A stretch of 64,000 nucleotides of DNA from Limnochorda sp. LNt (GCF_035593265.1 NZ_CP141614.1:992001-1056000), one strand, 5' to 3'; positions 1-9,620 are shown, numbered from the stretch's first letter. A program made the numbers and translations. The notes: generated by a model not told the origin, from the letters alone.

Positions 1-484
1 GTGGGTCAGCGTCGACGCCCGGCTGCCCGGCCGGCTGCTGGCCGAGGCGGTGACAGAGGGCGCGCTGGACGAGCTGGCCTCGTATCGCGTCGTGCGGCTC
101 GAGCCTCCGGCACCCGACGAGCGCGACACCCGGCTGGACCTGCTCCTGGAGCGACCGGGCGGTCGAGCCCTGGTGGAGACCAAGTCGGTGACCTTGGTGG
201 AAGGCGGGACGGCCCTCTTCCCCGACGCCCCCACCGGGCGGGGGCGGCGCCACCTGGTGCGACTGGCCGCCGCCCGTGGGGCGGGATACGAGGCCTACGT
301 CGTCTTCGTGGTACAGCGGCTCGATGCCCACCGCTTCGCGCCGCACCGGCGGGCCGACCCCGACTTCGCCCGGGCGCTGGTCGAGGCAGCGGCCGCGGGG
401 GTGCGCGTCCTGGCCGTGGCCTGCGAGGTCGAGCCGCCGGAGATCCGGATCGTCCGGCGGCTCCCGGTCGCCCTGGAGGGGTGA
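1..484 (+). CDS. sfsA: SfsA family protein (5' end outside window)
   Basis: The last 160 residues of an SfsA (sugar fermentation stimulation) homolog, read from base 2. SfsA proteins have an OB-like N-terminal part and a PD-(D/E)xK nuclease-like C-terminal domain; their cellular role is poorly settled. The visible part begins inside the family motif resembling W-V-x-V-x-x-x-L-P-x-R-L and contains VETKSVTLVE followed by ALFPDAPTGRGRRHL, both hallmark SfsA segments, with the acidic and lysine residues of the nuclease-like core. It ends in TGA at 482-484, and the stop codon lies within the stem of a strong hairpin. The missing N-terminus, probably 70-80 residues, lies upstream of the window. Family assignment is secure; function is not. 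Confidence 0.9.
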   Translation, partial: WVSVDARLPGRLLAEAVTEGALDELASYRVVRLEPPAPDERDTRLDLLLERPGGRALVETKSVTLVEGGTALFPDAPTGRGRRHLVRLAAARGAGYEAYVVFVVQRLDAHRFAPHRRADPDFARALVEAAAAGVRVLAVACEVEPPEIRIVRRLPVALEG

Positions 485-510
485 GGGCGGGGCTCGACGG
501 CCCCGCCCTC
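483..510. terminator. Bidirectional hairpin terminator
   Basis: An 11-bp perfect GC-rich stem (483-493 with 500-510) and a 6-base loop lie between the convergent sfsA and SLH-like genes. The first arm includes part of the sfsA stop codon. There is no U-tract on either strand, so it may act as a transcript end barrier rather than a classical intrinsic terminator. Confidence 0.6.
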
Positions 511-525
511 GGTCGGCTGCGCGGC

Positions 526-1785
526 TCAACCCGCGGTGCTCTGTCGCTGGGCGTTGGGGACGATGACGTCGTTGATGATGCGCTCGATGAGCTCCTGCTG
601 GGCGAGCTGGCGAGCCGTGGCCCAGTCCGATGCCAGCACGGAGCGCACCAGCTCCGGCGATACGTCCAGGCGGCGGCCGGCTTCGTCCGCGAGGCGGTCG
701 GCGGCCAGCGACTGCAGCGTCTCCCAGTCGCCGCTCATCAGGGCCTCTGCCTCCTCCGGGGCGATGCCCGCCTGGGTGAGCCGCTCGTAGATCTGCGGCT
801 TCGCACTCTCGCGGAAGCCCGCCCAGTCGCCCTGCAGGATCATCTGCCACTGCTCGGGGGTCAGCTGCCGGGCGAAGTCCTCCAGCGCCCGCCGGGCCGT
901 CTCGACCAGCTCCGAGCTGTCGAGGTCCAGGGCCAGGCCGCGCCCCTCGGCTGCCACCACCCGGGCCCGGCCGGCCAGGTCCACCACGGCCCGGACCGTG
1001 TCGCCGTCACGGAGGTCCTCCAGGGAGGCGGGCTGACCGTTGCGCACCACCACGGCGTCATCGGAGAGCCGCACCCGCACCTCGCCCAGCTCGGTGTCGA
1101 TGGAGGCGGTGCCCGTGGTCGACCGCTGCAGCTGGCCGCTCAGGACCAGGACGCGGCGGGCCTCGTAGAGCAGCTGGACGGCTTCGGCCCGCGTCGCCGG
1201 TCGCGACGCGTCGCCGACCTTGATCGAGGCGGGCAGGACGCCCGCCGCCCGGGCCAGCTCCAGCCGGGCGGCCGTCGATGAGCCGGACGGCCAGCGCTCC
1301 CCGATGGCCTCCATCCCGGCCAGGCGCAGCACCGCCCCGGTCATCTCGCCCACGGTGACGGGCAGCGCGAGGTCGACCTCGGTGTGGGAGCGGTCGGAGG
1401 AGATGAGCGCTCCCCGCTCCACCAGCGCCTGCAAGGCGGCCTGCGGGGCCGGCTTGCCCGCAGGGACGGTGACGCCAAAGGCGGCCGCTGCGGCCTGGGC
1501 GAACTCACCCAGGGTCACCGCACGCGAAGCCCTCAGCTCGTCGCCGTCGAAGGCCTCGAGCGCGCCCGTCGGAGCCAGGGCCTCCAGCGCCCGCACCAGC
1601 CCCGGGTCGGTCACGTCGGTGAACCGTCCGGCCGCCCGCTGGACCGCGGTGGATGGCCTGCCCTCCGTCGCATCCTCCGACGAGGCCCGGCCCGGCACGG
1701 CCACCCCCGTGATGACCTGCACGGCCGCGAGGATTACAATGAGGCCGAACATCCAGGCTGTCCGGCCGGAGGCTCCAATGCGCAA
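526..1785 (-). CDS. Exported protein with SLH-like repeats
   Basis: About 419 residues from a TTG at 1785, chosen because AAAGGAG lies 12 bases upstream and it directly precedes a hydrophobic signal segment (WMFGLIVILAAVQVITGVAV, residues about 11-30). Two stretches resemble S-layer homology motifs: one starting RFTDV with TLGEFAQAAAAAFGV near residues 55-110, and one around residues 190-225 with RPATRAEAVQLLYEARR. A middle beta-rich part (DTELGEVRVRLSDDAVVVRNG) resembles a small OB-like insert; the C-terminus is alpha-helical with repeated DW units (GDWAGFRE, GDWETLQS, SDWATARQ). It probably sits on the cell wall or periplasmic face. No enzyme motif was seen. The SLH call is by eye and moderately sure. 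Confidence 0.7.
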   Translation of the reverse strand: MRIGASGRTAWMFGLIVILAAVQVITGVAVPGRASSEDATEGRPSTAVQRAAGRFTDVTDPGLVRALEALAPTGALEAFDGDELRASRAVTLGEFAQAAAAAFGVTVPAGKPAPQAALQALVERGALISSDRSHTEVDLALPVTVGEMTGAVLRLAGMEAIGERWPSGSSTAARLELARAAGVLPASIKVGDASRPATRAEAVQLLYEARRVLVLSGQLQRSTTGTASIDTELGEVRVRLSDDAVVVRNGQPASLEDLRDGDTVRAVVDLAGRARVVAAEGRGLALDLDSSELVETARRALEDFARQLTPEQWQMILQGDWAGFRESAKPQIYERLTQAGIAPEEAEALMSGDWETLQSLAADRLADEAGRRLDVSPELVRSVLASDWATARQLAQQELIERIINDVIVPNAQRQSTAG

Positions 1786-2022
1786 AGACGTCGCACGCTC
1801 CTTTCCGGTCGTACCCCAGGGATTCGCCGGCCGGGAGTCGAACATCCTTTCTGTAATGTGCGGCAAACCTTGCAATGACGGCCTTTGAGGGCAGAGCCAG
1901 GAGGATGGGCCAGAGCCCGCCCGAGCTGGAGCCCGCTGGATGGCGGTGGCCGGGGCCCTGCCACAGCGGGCATGCAGGGCCAGGGCGGCCCGCCGGGCCG
2001 TCACCGGAGAGGCGGTAGGCCC

Positions 2023-4896
2023 GTGAGCGGCGTTCGCAAGCTCCTGCTCGTGGATGGCTACAGCCTGCTGCACCGAGCCTTCTTCGCCTTGCCCATGCTG
2101 ACCACCAGCGTCGGCGAGCCGACCAACGCGGTCTACGGTTTCGCCACCATGCTGGTGGGCCTGCTGGAGGAGGAGCGTCCCGACTACGTGGCCGTGGCCC
2201 AGGACATGGCGGGCCCCACGTTCCGTCACCGGCAGTTCGAGGCGTACAAGGCCCAGCGTCCGGCCATGCCCGATACCCTGCGTCCGCAGCTGATCCGCTA
2301 TGAGCAGCTGGTGCGCGCCTTCGGCATCCCCATGTACGGCGTCGAGGGGTACGAGGCCGACGACGTCATCGGCACCCTGGCCCGCCAGGCCAGGGAGGCG
2401 GCGCCCGACGTCTCGGTGTTGGTCGTCACCGGCGATCGCGACGCCCTGCAGCTCGTGGACGATCGGGTGACGGTGCTCATCACCCGCAAAGGCATCCGGG
2501 AGGTGGAGCGCTTCACCCCCGAGCGCGTGCGGGAGGTGCTGGGCATCTGGCCGGGGCAGGTGGTGGACCTCAAGGGGCTGGTGGGCGACACCAGCGACAA
2601 CATCCCGGGGGTGCCCGGCATCGGCGAGAAGACGGCGGTGGGACTCCTGCAGCGCTACCCCGACCTCGAGAGCATCCTCTTGCACCGGGAGGAACTGCCG
2701 CCGCGGGTGGCGCGAGCGCTGCAGCAGTTCGGCGAGCAGGCCCGCCTCAGCCGGCACCTGGCCACCATCGTGACGACGGTGCCCGTCGAGCTGGACTGGG
2801 AGGCCTGCCGGCTCGGCGAGCCCGACGCCTCTCGACTGGCCTCCCTGCTGCTGGAGCTGGAGTTTCGCCAGCTGCTGGCCCGTCTGGCGCGCCTCTACCC
2901 GTCGGTCGCCGAGGCGGCCGGGTCGGGGGTCAGGCCCTCCGACGCCGGCAGGAGGAAGGGGGACGACGGGGGCGACGGCGAGCGGGAGACGGTGACGGTG
3001 CAGGTCTCCGGCGGCGGAGCCACGGAGCGCCGCCTGGCCCCGGGTCGGGCTCCCTTCGGGCCGCCGGAGCTGATCGAGGCGCCGGCCCGCCTCGGCGAGC
3101 GCATCGAGGCGACGCGCCGCGCCGGCCCGGCGGCGCTGGTGGTGATCCCGGCGTCGGGCGAGCCCATGCGGGCCCCGGCCGTGGCCATCGCGGCCGCCAA
3201 CGAGGCGGGCTCGTGGATGGTGGCCACCATGGAGGCCTGGCCGTCCGGATGGGAGGCGCTGGCCCGGTGGCTGGCCGATCCGCAGGCCCCCAAGTGGTGC
3301 CACGACGCCAAGACGGCCGCAGTCGCCCTGGGGGCGAGGGGCGTCAGGCTCGACGGGGTGGAGGAGGACGTCATGCTCGCCTCCTACCTGCTCCATCCCG
3401 GGCAGGGCGACCACTCGCCGGAGGACCTGGCCATGCGCTTCCTGGGGCGCTTGCTGCAGGATGGGGCCCGGGGTGCCGAGGGAGGCGCCTCGCCGGGCCG
3501 GCGGTCCAGGGGCGCCCCCTCCGAAAGCGGGGCCGGGGCGCTCCCGGGCCTGGAGATGGTGGCGGCCGGGGAGGCATCGGTGGCCGAGGCGGTGCGGGTC
3601 TATGCTTACCAGCGGCTGGAGACCATCTACGCCCTGGCGCGGCCGCTGCGGCGGTGGCTGGAGGAGGACGGGCTCGACCGGGTCTACCAAAGCATCGAGA
3701 TGCCGCTGTGGCCGGTGCTGGCCGAGATGGAGCTGGCGGGCGTCGCCATCGACTCGGAGGCGCTGGCGCGGCTGAGCGTCGAGCTGGCCCGCCAGATCGA
3801 GGCGACGGCCGAGGCCATCTACGCCCTGGCCGGCGAGCGCTTCAACATCAACTCGCCCCGACAGCTGAGCCGCATCCTCTTCGACAAGCTCGGGCTGCCC
3901 GTCACCAAGCAGACCAAGACGGGCCCCAGCACCAGTGCGGACGTGCTGGAGGAGCTGGCCGGCGAGCACGAGATCGTCTCCAAGATCCTGGACTTCCGTC
4001 AGCTGGTCAAGCTCAAGGGCACCTACGTCGACCCCATGCCGTCGCTGGTCCACCCGAGGACCGGCCGGCTGCACACCACTTTCCACCAAGCTGTGACGGC
4101 CACGGGCCGACTCTCGAGCTCCAACCCCAATCTCCAAAACATCCCGGTGCGCACCGACCAGGGGGCCGTCATCCGCGAGGCGTTCGTAGCGGGTTTGCCG
4201 GGATGGGTGCTGATGAGCGCCGACTACTCCCAGATCGAGTTGCGCGTGCTCGCGCACATGGCCCAGGACCCCGTACTGATCGAGGCGTTCCGGTCGGGGC
4301 AGGACATCCACACCCGCACCGCCTCGGAGGTGTTCGGGGTGCCCATGGAGGCCGTCACGCCGGCCATGCGCAGCGGCGCCAAGGCCATCAACTTCGGCAT
4401 CGTCTACGGGATCAGCGCCTACGGCCTGGCCCGTGGCACCGGCCTGTCCCAGGAGGACGCCCGGCGGTACATCGCCAGCTACTTCGACCGCTACGCCGGG
4501 GTCAAGGCGTATCAGGAGCGGGTCATCCGCCAGGCCCGCGAGCTGGGCTACGTCACCACGCTGTTCGGCAGGCGGCGCTACCTGCCCGAGATCCACGCCC
4601 GGCAGTACGCCCAGCGGGCCTTCGCCGAGAGGACCGCCATCAACACCCCTATCCAGGGGACGGCTGCCGACATCATGAAGCTGGCGATGATCGCGGTGCA
4701 CCGCCGTCTGAAGGAGGAGGAGCACCAGGCCCGAATGGTGCTGCAGGTTCACGACGAGCTGGTGCTGGAGGTGCCGGAGGCCGAGGTGGAGCCGGTGGCG
4801 CGCCTGGTACGCGCCGCGATGGAAAACGTGGTACGCCTTGACGTCCCGCTGGTGGCCGAGGTCAAGACGGGGCACAACTGGCGCGAGTGCAAGTAG
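2023..4896 (+). CDS. polA: DNA polymerase I
   Basis: A 957-residue family A DNA polymerase for Okazaki fragment processing and repair synthesis. GTG at 2023 is chosen because it starts directly at the conserved KLLLVDGYSLLHRAFFALP segment of the 5'-3' exonuclease; GGAGAGGCGG lies upstream. Residues 1-290 are the 5' nuclease with the helix-hairpin-helix (GVPGIGEKTA). Residues about 340-520 occupy the 3'-5' exonuclease position, but the DxE metal site is absent (AALVVIPASGEP there), so proofreading is probably lost. The polymerase domain has motif A DYSQIELRVLAHM near 732, motif B RSGAKAINFGIVYG near 783 and motif C QVHDELVLEVPE near 907. coaE follows within 10 bases, as in many Bacillota. Confidence 0.97.
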   Translation: MSGVRKLLLVDGYSLLHRAFFALPMLTTSVGEPTNAVYGFATMLVGLLEEERPDYVAVAQDMAGPTFRHRQFEAYKAQRPAMPDTLRPQLIRYEQLVRAFGIPMYGVEGYEADDVIGTLARQAREAAPDVSVLVVTGDRDALQLVDDRVTVLITRKGIREVERFTPERVREVLGIWPGQVVDLKGLVGDTSDNIPGVPGIGEKTAVGLLQRYPDLESILLHREELPPRVARALQQFGEQARLSRHLATIVTTVPVELDWEACRLGEPDASRLASLLLELEFRQLLARLARLYPSVAEAAGSGVRPSDAGRRKGDDGGDGERETVTVQVSGGGATERRLAPGRAPFGPPELIEAPARLGERIEATRRAGPAALVVIPASGEPMRAPAVAIAAANEAGSWMVATMEAWPSGWEALARWLADPQAPKWCHDAKTAAVALGARGVRLDGVEEDVMLASYLLHPGQGDHSPEDLAMRFLGRLLQDGARGAEGGASPGRRSRGAPSESGAGALPGLEMVAAGEASVAEAVRVYAYQRLETIYALARPLRRWLEEDGLDRVYQSIEMPLWPVLAEMELAGVAIDSEALARLSVELARQIEATAEAIYALAGERFNINSPRQLSRILFDKLGLPVTKQTKTGPSTSADVLEELAGEHEIVSKILDFRQLVKLKGTYVDPMPSLVHPRTGRLHTTFHQAVTATGRLSSSNPNLQNIPVRTDQGAVIREAFVAGLPGWVLMSADYSQIELRVLAHMAQDPVLIEAFRSGQDIHTRTASEVFGVPMEAVTPAMRSGAKAINFGIVYGISAYGLARGTGLSQEDARRYIASYFDRYAGVKAYQERVIRQARELGYVTTLFGRRRYLPEIHARQYAQRAFAERTAINTPIQGTAADIMKLAMIAVHRRLKEEEHQARMVLQVHDELVLEVPEAEVEPVARLVRAAMENVVRLDVPLVAEVKTGHNWRECK

Positions 4897-4906
4897 CCCG
4901 CGCCGG

Positions 4907-5767
4907 ATGCCGGCGGCTCTCGCCCTGGGTCTGCTGGTGCGCCGGACCGCCCGGCCGCCGTCGCTGCCCGGCGGTTCGTTGGCGCACAGCCGGCGGCGCC
5001 CTCTGGTGGTGGGGCTGACCGGGGGCTTCGCGTCGGGCAAGAGCACAGTGCGGGAGATCTTCCGCAGCCTGGGAGCCGCCGTCGTGGATGCCGATGCCGT
5101 GGCGCGGGAGCTGTCGGAGCCCCAGGGCCCGGTCTGGCGGGCCGTCGTGGCTGCCTTCGGGCCCGACGTGCTGGCCGCTGACGGGCGACTGGACCGGGCA
5201 CGGCTGCGCCGCCGCATTCTCCTCGACCCGGACGCCCGACGCCGGCTCGACGCCGTCACGCATCCGGTCATCCTCTCGGAGATGCGCCGGCGGCTGGCGC
5301 GCCTGTCGAGGGATGCACCGGGCCGCGGGGCCGGTCGGGCCGTGTCCCCGGCTGTCGTGGTGGAGGTGCCGTTGCTCTTCGAGGCCGGTGAGGCGGCCCT
5401 GGACCTGGTGGATGCCGTGGTGACGGTCTGGGCCGATGAGCCGACGTGCATCCGGCGAGCCCGGGAGCGGGGCCTCTCCGACCAGGAGGCTGCCCTGGCC
5501 ATCCGGGCCCAGTGGCCGCTGGAGCGCAAGCGACGGCTGGCCGATTGGGTCATCGACAACTCGGGATCGCTGCTGGTGACCCGACGGCAGGTCGAGCGGA
5601 TCTGGAGGGTGTTGGGATCTCGGTGCGCATCGCCCTGGTGGCTCACGACAAGCAGAAGCCGACGATGGTCGAGCTCGCCCGCTCCTTTCGGGCGGTTCTC
5701 GAGCGGTGCGAGCTGGTGGCGACTGGCACGACCGGCAAGGTGGTGGCGGAGGCGACGGGGCTCTTGA
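4907..5767 (+). CDS. coaE: Dephospho-CoA kinase
   Basis: Catalyses the last step of coenzyme A synthesis, phosphorylating dephospho-CoA at the 3'-ribose hydroxyl. The P-loop [12 protein letters not shown] is near residue 35, followed by [27 protein letters not shown] and [12 protein letters not shown], all typical of CoaE. ATG 4907 gives about 30 residues before the usual start region; a TTG at 4979 is an alternative. The reading frame stays open about 145 bases into mgsA. The last 50 residues are rich in Trp, Arg and Ser and look like out-of-frame sequence, because family members normally end near [10 protein letters not shown] (about base 5615). A lost stop codon or a small indel is possible. 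The catalytic core itself is intact. Confidence 0.9.
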   Translation: MPAALALGLLVRRTARPPSLPGGSLAHSRRRPLVVGLTGGFASGKSTVREIFRSLGAAVVDADAVARELSEPQGPVWRAVVAAFGPDVLAADGRLDRARLRRRILLDPDARRRLDAVTHPVILSEMRRRLARLSRDAPGRGAGRAVSPAVVVEVPLLFEAGEAALDLVDAVVTVWADEPTCIRRARERGLSDQEAALAIRAQWPLERKRRLADWVIDNSGSLLVTRRQVERIWRVLGSRCASPWWLTTSRSRRWSSSPAPFGRFSSGASWWRLARPARWWRRRRGS

Positions 5768-6027
5768 TAGCTCGGATGCAGTCGGGGCCGCTGGGCGGCG
5801 ACCAGCAGATCGGGGCCGAGGTCGCGGCCGGTCGCGTCGATGCCGTCATCTTCTTGCGAGATCCGCTCACGGCCCAGCCCCATGAGCCGGACATCAGCGC
5901 ACTCATGCGGGTTTGCGACGTCCACGACGTGCCACTGGCGACCAATGCAGCGACCGCGGCGCTCATCCTCACGGCGCTGGGGCAGCGGCTGGGCCTGGCC
6001 GATCCATGCGCTCGCCACACCGGCTGA
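5623..6027 (+). CDS. mgsA: Methylglyoxal synthase
   Basis: Converts dihydroxyacetone phosphate to methylglyoxal and phosphate, a bypass of lower glycolysis under phosphate limitation. The 134-residue product from GTG 5623 starts at the canonical [18 protein letters not shown]. It holds the phosphate-binding TGTTG, the catalytic Asp in [14 protein letters not shown], the substrate-binding [15 protein letters not shown] and [15 protein letters not shown] lies 14 bases upstream. The gene overlaps the open tail of coaE in another frame and its last 22 bases overlap the start of the transglycosylase gene, so the three are likely cotranscribed. Length matches the family (about 120-150 residues). 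Confidence 0.95.
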   Translation: MRIALVAHDKQKPTMVELARSFRAVLERCELVATGTTGKVVAEATGLLIARMQSGPLGGDQQIGAEVAAGRVDAVIFLRDPLTAQPHEPDISALMRVCDVHDVPLATNAATAALILTALGQRLGLADPCARHTG

Positions 6028-6581
6028 CCCCCGGCGCGGCGGCGGCCCTGCTGGCCATCCTGGCCCTTACCGTGTGGACCGCCACCAACGTCCGCACGGT
6101 GTTGCGCTGGTGGTATCCCGTCTACTACCGAGAGTCCATCGTGCGATGGTCGGCGGCCCATGGGCTGGACCCGTGGCTGGTGGCGGCGGTGGTGCGGGTC
6201 GAGAGCAACTTCCGGCCCCTGGCCACCTCGCCCCGCGGCGCGCGGGGCCTCATGCAGCTCCTGCCCGAGACCGCCCGATGGGTCTCGGGGCGCATGGGCG
6301 AGGAGCGCTTCTTCGAGGACCTCCTGTACGACCCCGAGACCAACGTACGGCTGGGTACCTGGTACCTGGCCGACCTGCTGCGAGAGTTCGACGGGCGGCT
6401 GCCCGTGGCCCTGGCTGCCTACAATGCCGGCAGGGGCACGGTCCAGCGCTGGCTCGAGCAGTCGACGTGGGACGGGAGCGAAAAGCGCCTCGAGGGCGTG
6501 CCCTACGGCGAGACGCGCCGGTTCGTGGCGCGTGTGCTGCGTTCGTGGCGGATGTATCGATGGCTTTACGCTGAATCGTAA
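6006..6581 (+). CDS. SLT-type lytic murein transglycosylase
   Basis: A 191-residue protein with a short basic N-terminus and one hydrophobic segment ([14 protein letters not shown], residues about 10-24), then a lytic transglycosylase domain. Such enzymes cleave peptidoglycan glycan strands to 1,6-anhydro products. The catalytic Glu is in [14 protein letters not shown], followed by the conserved [16 protein letters not shown] and [16 protein letters not shown]. Architecture matches Slt/MltE-like proteins of Gram-positives such as YjbJ: membrane anchor plus SLT domain and nothing else. ATG 6006 lies inside the end of mgsA. A spore-cortex or division role is possible but not shown. Confidence 0.93.
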   Translation: MRSPHRLTPGAAAALLAILALTVWTATNVRTVLRWWYPVYYRESIVRWSAAHGLDPWLVAAVVRVESNFRPLATSPRGARGLMQLLPETARWVSGRMGEERFFEDLLYDPETNVRLGTWYLADLLREFDGRLPVALAAYNAGRGTVQRWLEQSTWDGSEKRLEGVPYGETRRFVARVLRSWRMYRWLYAES

Positions 6582-6607
6582 CGGGTGGAAATGGCGGTGA
6601 GGGCGTC

Positions 6608-7681
6608 ATGCTGCAGTCGGAACGGGACGTCAGGGAGCTTCGGCCGGACCCGCAGCGGATCCTCTTCTCGGCCCAACACGACGAGATCCTCCAGGGCCAC
6701 ACGGCCGACATGTACTTCGTACGGACGCTGCACGTGCTGCGCAGCGAGGGCAAGGCCGACACCCCGGTGGTAGCCGAGATCTTCCCGAGGGGCGAAGGGG
6801 TGCTGGGGGGCGTGGAGGAAGCCCTGCGCCTGTTGCGAAGCCGGCCTCCCGAGCTGGGTCCCCTCGAGGTCTGGGCCATGGACGAGGGCGAGCGCTTCGG
6901 GCCCAAGGAGGTCGTCATGCGCATCCACGGCCCGTACAGCGCCTTCGGGCTGTACGAGACGGCCATCCTGGGCATCCTGGCGCAGTCGAGCGGGTGGGCC
7001 ACGGCGACTCGCCAGGCCGTGCAGGCGGCCCGGGGCAAGCCGGTCATCCTCTTCGGCGCCCGGCACGTGCACCCCGCCGTGGCCCCGGTGCTGGAGCGGG
7101 CAGCGCTGGCCGCCGGGGCGTCCGGCGCGGCGTGCATCCTGGGTGCCAAGCTGTACGGGCGGGAGCCCGTCGGCACCGTGCCGCACGCCCTCATCCTGAT
7201 CCTGGGCGACACCGTGACGGCGGCGCACGCCTATCATCGCCACGTCGAGCCGGAGGCGCCCCGCATTATCCTGGTGGACACGTACAAGGACGAGGCGGAG
7301 GAGTCGCTGCGGGTCGCCGAGGCCCTGGGCGAGGCTCTCGACGGGGTCCGTCTGGATACGCCGGGAGAGCGGGGCGGGGTGACCCCCGACCTGGTGGCCG
7401 AGGTGCGAGCCCGTCTGGATCAGGCGGGGTTCCGCCACGTGCAGATCTTCGTCTCGGGCGGGTTGACGCCGGAGCGCATCGCGCAGCTGGCCGACGCAGG
7501 GGCGGACGCCTTTGGGGTGGGTAGCTACGTCTCGTCGGCCCCGCCCATCGACATGACCATGGACCTCAAGGAGGTCGAGGGGCGGCCCGTGGCCAAGCGT
7601 GGGCGCATCCCCGGGATCCAGCCCAATCCTCGCCTGCGCCTGCGCATCGGCAGGAATGGGTCGCGGGGCATCGAACGGTAG
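6608..7681 (+). CDS. pncB: Nicotinate phosphoribosyltransferase
   Basis: A 357-residue enzyme of the Preiss-Handler NAD salvage route, joining nicotinate to PRPP to give nicotinate mononucleotide. The length and sequence fit the short bacterial/archaeal form. Visible features: ILFSAQHDEILQGHTADMYF at the N-terminus, substrate-site residues around VMRIHGPYSAFGLYETAILG, VILFGARHVHPAVAP, the phosphate-binding stretch IFVSGGLTPERIAQLADAGAD, and GVGSYVSSAPPIDMTMDLKEV close to the C-terminus. The start ATG is 26 bases after the transglycosylase stop. A 65-base gap with no clear hairpin separates it from the peptide transporter operon. Confident family call. Confidence 0.93.
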   Translation: MLQSERDVRELRPDPQRILFSAQHDEILQGHTADMYFVRTLHVLRSEGKADTPVVAEIFPRGEGVLGGVEEALRLLRSRPPELGPLEVWAMDEGERFGPKEVVMRIHGPYSAFGLYETAILGILAQSSGWATATRQAVQAARGKPVILFGARHVHPAVAPVLERAALAAGASGAACILGAKLYGREPVGTVPHALILILGDTVTAAHAYHRHVEPEAPRIILVDTYKDEAEESLRVAEALGEALDGVRLDTPGERGGVTPDLVAEVRARLDQAGFRHVQIFVSGGLTPERIAQLADAGADAFGVGSYVSSAPPIDMTMDLKEVEGRPVAKRGRIPGIQPNPRLRLRIGRNGSRGIER

Positions 7682-7746
7682 CACCAACCCCCGGGGTATC
7701 GCGCGGCTTTGGGGGAGAAGACGGACGAGGGAGGCGATGAGGTACG

Positions 7747-9606
7747 ATGCGGTGGCGATTGACCGCGTTGTTGCTCCTGGCAATGGCGGTCGCGGGGCTG
7801 CCGGCGGTGGCTGCGACATACGAGACGGCCATCTTCGAGGAGCCCACCACGCTCAACGTCTTCGCGGGTCTCGGCCCTCAGGCCACGGTCTGGAACTCGT
7901 ACGTCACCTACGGCGTCTACTACTCGACCCTCTACGGCAACGCCGCTCCCACCTTCGCGTGGGTGCCGCAGCTGGCACGTGACGTGCCGACCCCCTTCCA
8001 GGAAGTGACCGAGAACGGCCAGACGCTGTACACGTCGGACGTGGAGATCCGGGGCGGCATCCGCTGGGCGGACGGCTCGTTGCTGACCGCCGACGACGTG
8101 GTCTTCACCTACCAGACGCTGCTGGCCTTCGACGCCAACAAGCTCGGCGGCAACTGGCCCTCCTATGCCAACCCGGACGTGCTGGCCCGGGTGGAGAAGC
8201 TCAACGACTACGCGGTGCGCTTCTACCTCAAGAAGCAGCCGGGTCTCGCGGACTGGCAGTACGGCATTCTGCAGGCCCCCATCGTGCAGAAGAAGACCTG
8301 GGAGCCCGTCGTGCAGCGGGCACTGGCCAGCGAGGACCCGGTCCGGACGCTGCAGGCCGCGGAGGTGACGCCGGATGCCATCGGCGCCTTCAAGTACGGC
8401 CGGTGGGAGCGGGGCGCCTTCTTCGAGAACGTGGCCAACCCTCTGAGCTCCTTCAAGGGTGAGGTCACCGAGTTCTACCCCAACGGGGCCGTGCGGATCA
8501 CCAACTCGCGCACCAACTTCACGTGGGCGACGACGGACCCGGCGCCCGAGGGCCAGCCCGACCTTCGGGTCGAAGAGGGGCCTTACGTCGACAACGTCGT
8601 CTACCGCATCTATCAGAACCAGAACGCGGCCATCCTGGCACTGCTGCGAGGCGAGGTCTCCTACATCTTCAACTCGCTGGGGCTTCAGCGGGGCTTCGAG
8701 CAGCAGCTGCGGACCAACCCCAACGTCGAGATCATCCGCAACAATACCAACGGCTTCCGGTACCTCACCTTCAACATGCGTCGCGAGCCGTTCAACATCC
8801 CGGAGTTCCGCCAGGCGGTGGCGACGCTCATCGACCGAGAGTTCGTCACGCGCGACATCCTGCAGGGCGTGGCCTTCCCGCTGGCGACCGTCGTGCCGCC
8901 GGGCAACGAGTACTGGCACAACCCGGAGGTGACCGTCTGGGGTCAGGGGATGACCCGGGGCCAGCGGATCCAGGCTGCCGTGGAGCTGCTCAAGAAGGCC
9001 GGCTTCTCCTGGCGGCGGGAGCCTGTCGTGCGCGACGCGGCCGCGGATGACTACACGCCTGGCGAGGGCCTGATCATGCCCAACGGCCAGCCGGTGCAGC
9101 CCTTCGAGATGCTGGCGCCGGCCCCAGGCTACGACCCGTTGCGCGCGACCTTCGCGCTGTGGATCGAGCGCTGGGCACAAGAGATCGGTATCCCGCTGCG
9201 GGCCCGCCTGACCGACTTCAACACCATCTCCACCCGGGCCTATGACGAGCAGGACTTCGACATGTTCATGCTCGGCTGGAGCTTGGGCATCTACCCGGAC
9301 CACATCTACTACTTCTTCCACTCCAGCCAGGCAGGCCTGGGCGGCTTCAACGCCGGCGGCTACAACAACCCCGAGTTCGACCGGGTGGCCGAGGCCCTGC
9401 TGGATGCTCAGACGCTGGAGGAGGCCCGCGAGCTGGCCTTCGAGGCCCAGGAGTACCTGGCGCGGGATGTGCCGTACGTCGTGCTGTTCGACACGCCCGT
9501 GATGGAGGCGTACCGCCGCGACCAGATCCAGTATCCGTACACCGAGGTACTGGGCGGCCTGCAGTACATCTACGGGCTGCCCTCGACGGTGAAGGCGATG
9601 AGATAG
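7747..9606 (+). CDS. Peptide-type ABC substrate-binding protein (SBP family 5)
   Basis: A 619-residue exported solute-binding protein of the oligopeptide/dipeptide/nickel class, first gene of a seven-gene ABC operon. GGAGG precedes ATG 7747. The signal peptide (RLTALLLLAMAVAGLPAVAA) has no lipobox cysteine, so the mature protein is probably a free periplasmic protein. Family 5 features are GGIRWADGSLLTADDVVFT, RREPFNIPEFRQAVATLIDREF, and the C-terminal DMFMLGWSLGIYPDHIYYF region. The actual ligand cannot be read from sequence; oligopeptides are the default, but sugars, metals and opines use the same family. A 13-bp hairpin directly follows the gene. Confidence 0.93.
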   Translation: MRWRLTALLLLAMAVAGLPAVAATYETAIFEEPTTLNVFAGLGPQATVWNSYVTYGVYYSTLYGNAAPTFAWVPQLARDVPTPFQEVTENGQTLYTSDVEIRGGIRWADGSLLTADDVVFTYQTLLAFDANKLGGNWPSYANPDVLARVEKLNDYAVRFYLKKQPGLADWQYGILQAPIVQKKTWEPVVQRALASEDPVRTLQAAEVTPDAIGAFKYGRWERGAFFENVANPLSSFKGEVTEFYPNGAVRITNSRTNFTWATTDPAPEGQPDLRVEEGPYVDNVVYRIYQNQNAAILALLRGEVSYIFNSLGLQRGFEQQLRTNPNVEIIRNNTNGFRYLTFNMRREPFNIPEFRQAVATLIDREFVTRDILQGVAFPLATVVPPGNEYWHNPEVTVWGQGMTRGQRIQAAVELLKKAGFSWRREPVVRDAAADDYTPGEGLIMPNGQPVQPFEMLAPAPGYDPLRATFALWIERWAQEIGIPLRARLTDFNTISTRAYDEQDFDMFMLGWSLGIYPDHIYYFFHSSQAGLGGFNAGGYNNPEFDRVAEALLDAQTLEEARELAFEAQEYLARDVPYVVLFDTPVMEAYRRDQIQYPYTEVLGGLQYIYGLPSTVKAMR

Positions 9607-9620
9607 GGCGCATCACGCCT

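Noticed and set aside
526-6018. A very long minus-strand open frame antisense to polA, coaE and mgsA
   Set aside because: Long antisense frames are expected at this GC content. Only the part at 526-1785 has protein-like composition and a ribosome site; the rest mirrors well-recognised genes on the plus strand.
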